A stretch of DNA of 64,000 bases, taken from NCBI GenBank assembly GCA_949825045.1, contig OX463809.1, positions 1,949,501 to 2,013,500 of the forward strand, written 5' to 3'. The DNA comes from Argyresthia goedartella. Lineage: Eukaryota; Arthropoda; Insecta; Lepidoptera; Argyresthiidae. The position numbers were made by a program, and so were the translations under genes. Below, piece after piece: positions 60,883-64,000 of this stretch; positions within the stretch are counted from its first letter, which is position 1, and every line of letters starts with the position of its first letter. The notes under the pieces are model-generated. The model was not told the DNA's origin. It worked only from the letters and a program-made list of their open reading frames with translations, and ran no database searches.

Positions 60883-62627
60883 GTAAATACTGAAAATACA
60901 ATATTTCTTCAATAAAACAACACGATTAACGAAATATTCCGAGGAAGTAATGCTATTGAGTCGCATCCAGATTCCGTCTCTCTCATACTCATTAGAGTTA
61001 CCTACTAGCGAGAGAGACAGGAAATAAATTTAATGTCCATGACGCTGTGTGTGCTGTGTGCGTGTGCTTTATGAAGCAATGTGCGCCTCATGCGCACGTA
61101 TACAGCCACGTAACTGCTTTGCCTGTGTTTGCCAATACGAGAGTAGGGATAAATGTGTAAGTGCGGTATTATGTGTGCGTTTTCGTTGTATTTATTTAAT
61201 GATACGTTGTGTGCGTGAATTCAGCTTGCGACAATCGGTTTGCATACAAAATAGGCTGCACGCCCTATCTCCTATGTTGAGATATCTGTGATATGAACTG
61301 TACTGAGGTACTGCACATACTTCACAAGAAAATTAAATAAAAGTAAAGGAGTGACTTTCCGCATAGAGGCCTTCTGCATTTTTTGCAAAATCACGCTTAA
61401 TTTAATTATTTTTTTATCAATTTTAACTCATGTGGCCGCCACGTTTCGCTGAAATAACACAGTAACAAAAGAGGTCTAGCAGAAGTGACAACTGTCCGTA
61501 CATTATATGTAAATTATGGAAGGCATTTTTGGAAGCAAATAGTTATATTATTAATCTGAGATTTTTGGGGTTCGTAACCACTAAGTGCCACTACCACAAA
61601 GGCGTGTTACCACTTTTCTCTGAATAACTGACAACTCCACACAAGCTTAAAATCCGTAGATGCTATTGACCGTGGTCAGATTCCACCAATATCTAATCAT
61701 AAAATTATGATCGATGGTTAGTCCCACTAGCAGGAAGGCGGGCTATCATCAGTTACCACTATTCTCTGACGGTCAATGAGGTTGTTTCCTAGACGGTTTT
61801 CTTCATAATCCAACAGATGGCTCTCAAGACGGCCTGTTTTTTGGTCGCACTAATAGCGGATGCTTAGTACCTACTAGGGTCCTGTTTAGCCTTTTAATGC
61901 GCCTCGCTGGTGGTACGGACAATGTGTTGCAAATGTAACTTCTTTGTTTTTTTAGAATCGCGGTTGAAAGGTTTTTGAGAAATCTAGCGCCAACTATCAA
62001 GAGTGTTACAGATGTAGTGAATAATCCTTTCCTATCGGCAAAACTCGGAACAACGATAACACCCGAATGGTGCCGATGTGTCTATGAATTACTGTATTAT
62101 TAAATTACGTGTAGGTGGTGTAGGTACCAAATAAATCGCATACTTTATTTATCAATGTAAAATGTCAAATTGCCCGTTTGACGTATATTACACTGAGATG
62201 TTAAAACCACCACGATTCTTTCATATAAAGAATACGTTAGGTAAACAAAAATATAACTAGTTACTGAGGACGTTTTATTTCAATAAAACGCACTGATAAA
62301 AACCAAATTCCGGTTGGGATGATCTAATGATTCTATAAGGATTGGAACCCCAAAAGTCTAACTATAAGTCAAAACTACAGTAGGATTTTGCAGACCTTTT
62401 TTATAACAATAAATTTTTGTAATTTATTAAAAATACTATGACATAACAAAAAAGACACCTCAACATAAAACAAAACAAACCAGCAGAGAAATTAATATAA
62501 ATAAATATGATTTTCTGATTGGATGAACGACTTCGATTATGACAGCGGGATAAGAGGAGGAGGAGCGGGGTGGACAGTGTGATGCGAAACAATACTTCCA
62601 ACTTCCATATCACAGTCAGAATCAGAA
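60883..62627. other. Probable intron or intergenic sequence
   Basis: No convincing coding sequence. Small palindromes occur: GTCTCTCTC...GAGAGAGAC (about 60977-61018), ATTCTTTCATATAAAGAAT (about 62215) and CGTTTTATTTCAATAAAACG (about 62271). A short diverged duplication, with CCACT(A/T)TTCTCTGA near 61610 and 61758, is also present. Confidence 0.4.
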
Positions 62628-62858
62628 CTATTCTGGTGTATCATCGTCAGAGTTTTCATGAACGGTGATTACAAAACTAGCCATATAATTTTCCAACTCA
62701 GGTTCGTGTTTTCGGTACTCGTTTTCGCATTTGATGGCGTGGTCACATACTTTGGCCCAAACATCGGAACCAATCATATTAACCTTTTCCTTGAAACAGT
62801 GGACTCTAACCTGACCAAAAGAGATTGTTGGCAGGCTCAAGATACATTTATTAATCAC
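62628..62858 (-). pseudogene. Possible C-terminal tail of an IS630/Tc1-like transposase
   Basis: 76 residues on the minus strand: SDVWAKVCDHAIKCENEYRK, HEPELENYMASFVITV and an acidic end HENSDDDTPE. Insect DDE transposases of the IS630/Tc1 superfamily often end in a helical W...HAIK.E..Y segment plus an acidic tail. This resemblance is from memory and no catalytic motif is present. Confidence 0.3.
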
Positions 62859-63889
62859 AGGGTCGTGAGTTGAATATTGGTGATATAGTTGAAACGCTGG
62901 ATAGGGACTCGCCGGAAATTTGTAGACTTCAGCTACTTGGTAGACTCAATCCAACTGGTCCACTTCTCCAGACGTCAACAAGTGACTATGCGGTTAGCGC
63001 CAGGAGGATATTATTCCTCGGCGTGGAACCCTGGAAAGAGACCAGTGTGAATGATAGGAATACAAAAGCGCTACAGCGCCCAGCTATCAGGCGACGGCTC
63101 CCCACACGGTGACTTCCGACGAGGGCCCTAGGGTAATTAGGATCTAAGAGTGCCGCAGTCCAATAGACACTGTATAGAAAAGGGAAATACATAGAGAGTA
63201 TAAAATACACGAAAATAAGAAAGACTAACTACGAACCAATGCTTACCCATGGATTGGGGATAGTAGGGAAGTTTCAAATCAACTACTGCACTTTACAGCA
63301 ACTAAACATTCAGCTCCATTACAGTACTAAAGGGACTAGCCCATCGCCGCAACTAAAGGCGTGACTTAAAAATTATTGATGCAGAAGATACAACCTCACG
63401 TTTCAGAGCTCAAACAATGTCTGCCAAAAAAAACAATCAGCTGCCAGACGAGATTCCAGACCCGATTTTCGAATTTTTATAGTTTTAGTTTTTAACTGGC
63501 TAATCCGCCAGTAGCCAATATGGTCAAGGAGGTAGTACGTTACATACCCGTCTTGTTTGGGTAGGATTTTACCTGATAAAATCCTCTAAGATACTAACTA
63601 AACTAAACTAAATTAACTACTTAAGATAAAATTATCTAAAGCTCGCCATCTACAATGTCAGAGAAATATATAACTAACAGTCTAGCTCAACTACATACAA
63701 ACATCACACATTCGTACCAACAATCAGACATCAGAATTCATACTAAGTTCATACAAGAGTTCACACTAACATCGTGTAAACACAGCCTTACACACAGGGT
63801 GCCATTATTATAGCCAAATGCACACCCAGATAATTGTAATTTTGTAAAATAAATATTATTAATATAAATATTGTAAAATAAAATGTAAT
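62859..63889. other. Unassigned sequence
   Basis: No gene or element end recognised. The last 100 bases are AT-rich with AATAAA-like motifs (63848-63890) and may be the 3' end of another LINE or an LTR. Confidence 0.4.
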
Positions 63890-64000
63890 AAATTTGGCGT
63901 TCCTCAGGGCAGTGTACTCGGGCCTCTTCTTTTCTTAATTTATATAAATGACCTGCCGGAAGTCACTAATCAAAGCTGCATTTTATTCGCTAATGATATA
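63890..64000 (+). pseudogene. LINE RT fragment running off the window
   Basis: The translation reads [20 protein letters not shown], then [16 protein letters not shown], the conserved RT block before and at the active site. The active site reads FAND instead of FADD, which would abolish polymerase activity. Its left edge is abrupt, so it is an internal fragment. Confidence 0.8.

Noticed and set aside
61049..61291. 80-residue ORF rich in cysteine
   Set aside because: No recognisable domain, irregular cysteine spacing and no splice or homology support.

Overview
This looks like insect nuclear DNA, most likely from a moth or butterfly. It is AT-rich and intron-poor, and it carries a maT-type (DD37D) mariner, BEL/Pao, errantivirus-like Ty3/gypsy, DIRS and Crypton elements, jockey-clade LINEs, and a single-exon ZAD/C2H2 zinc-finger gene of the kind abundant in Lepidoptera. 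Species is not determinable from the window. About nine tenths of it is transposable elements, many inserted into one another. Only two host genes can be supported: the zinc-finger gene (48794-50647, +) and a probable THAP-domain first exon (60803-60882, +).

Layout. 1-935: two LINE reverse-transcriptase (RT) remnants. 1357-2352: a 12-bp minisatellite. 2543-12918 (-): an old BEL element with an envelope gene (BEL-A), interrupted by a cluster of LINE 3' ends (5620-8622) that itself holds a maT mariner (5736-7042). 12925-14396: a LINE 3' end and a LINE ORF1 with a PHD-like finger. About 14990-35515: a Crypton-type tyrosine-recombinase element, split by a Pao element in its 5' region (15031-20275, -) and by a second BEL with envelope exactly at its intron/exon boundary (BEL-B, 20881-34705, +). 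BEL-B's envelope gene is in turn split by a DIRS element (27280-32444, -). 35779-45956 (-): Gypsy-1, whose right LTR contains two jockey elements joined head to head (41029-45854). 46787-47590 (-): a gypsy leader and gag relic. 50964-59466 (-): Gypsy-2, a young errantivirus-like element with 261-bp LTRs that look identical by eye. 59467-64000: mostly unassigned sequence, with the THAP exon, a possible transposase tail and a LINE RT start running off the end.

How the parts relate. Insertion order can be read from target duplications and restored reading frames: Crypton first; then Pao (CTAGG duplication, LTRs with one difference seen) and BEL-B (GGTGG duplication, LTRs with one difference seen); then DIRS into BEL-B. 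Gypsy-1 (ACTT duplication) preceded the jockey pair. Several elements keep long open frames while lacking their RT core (Pao, Gypsy-1, DIRS), so they look like non-autonomous deletion derivatives. Jockey ORF2 and Gypsy-2 pol are the best-preserved enzymes. The most interesting molecular signals are a textbook -1 frameshift cassette in Gypsy-2, F-like envelope genes fused in frame to pol in two BEL elements, and an inverted gag fragment spliced onto the tRNA-Tyr primer site of BEL-A.
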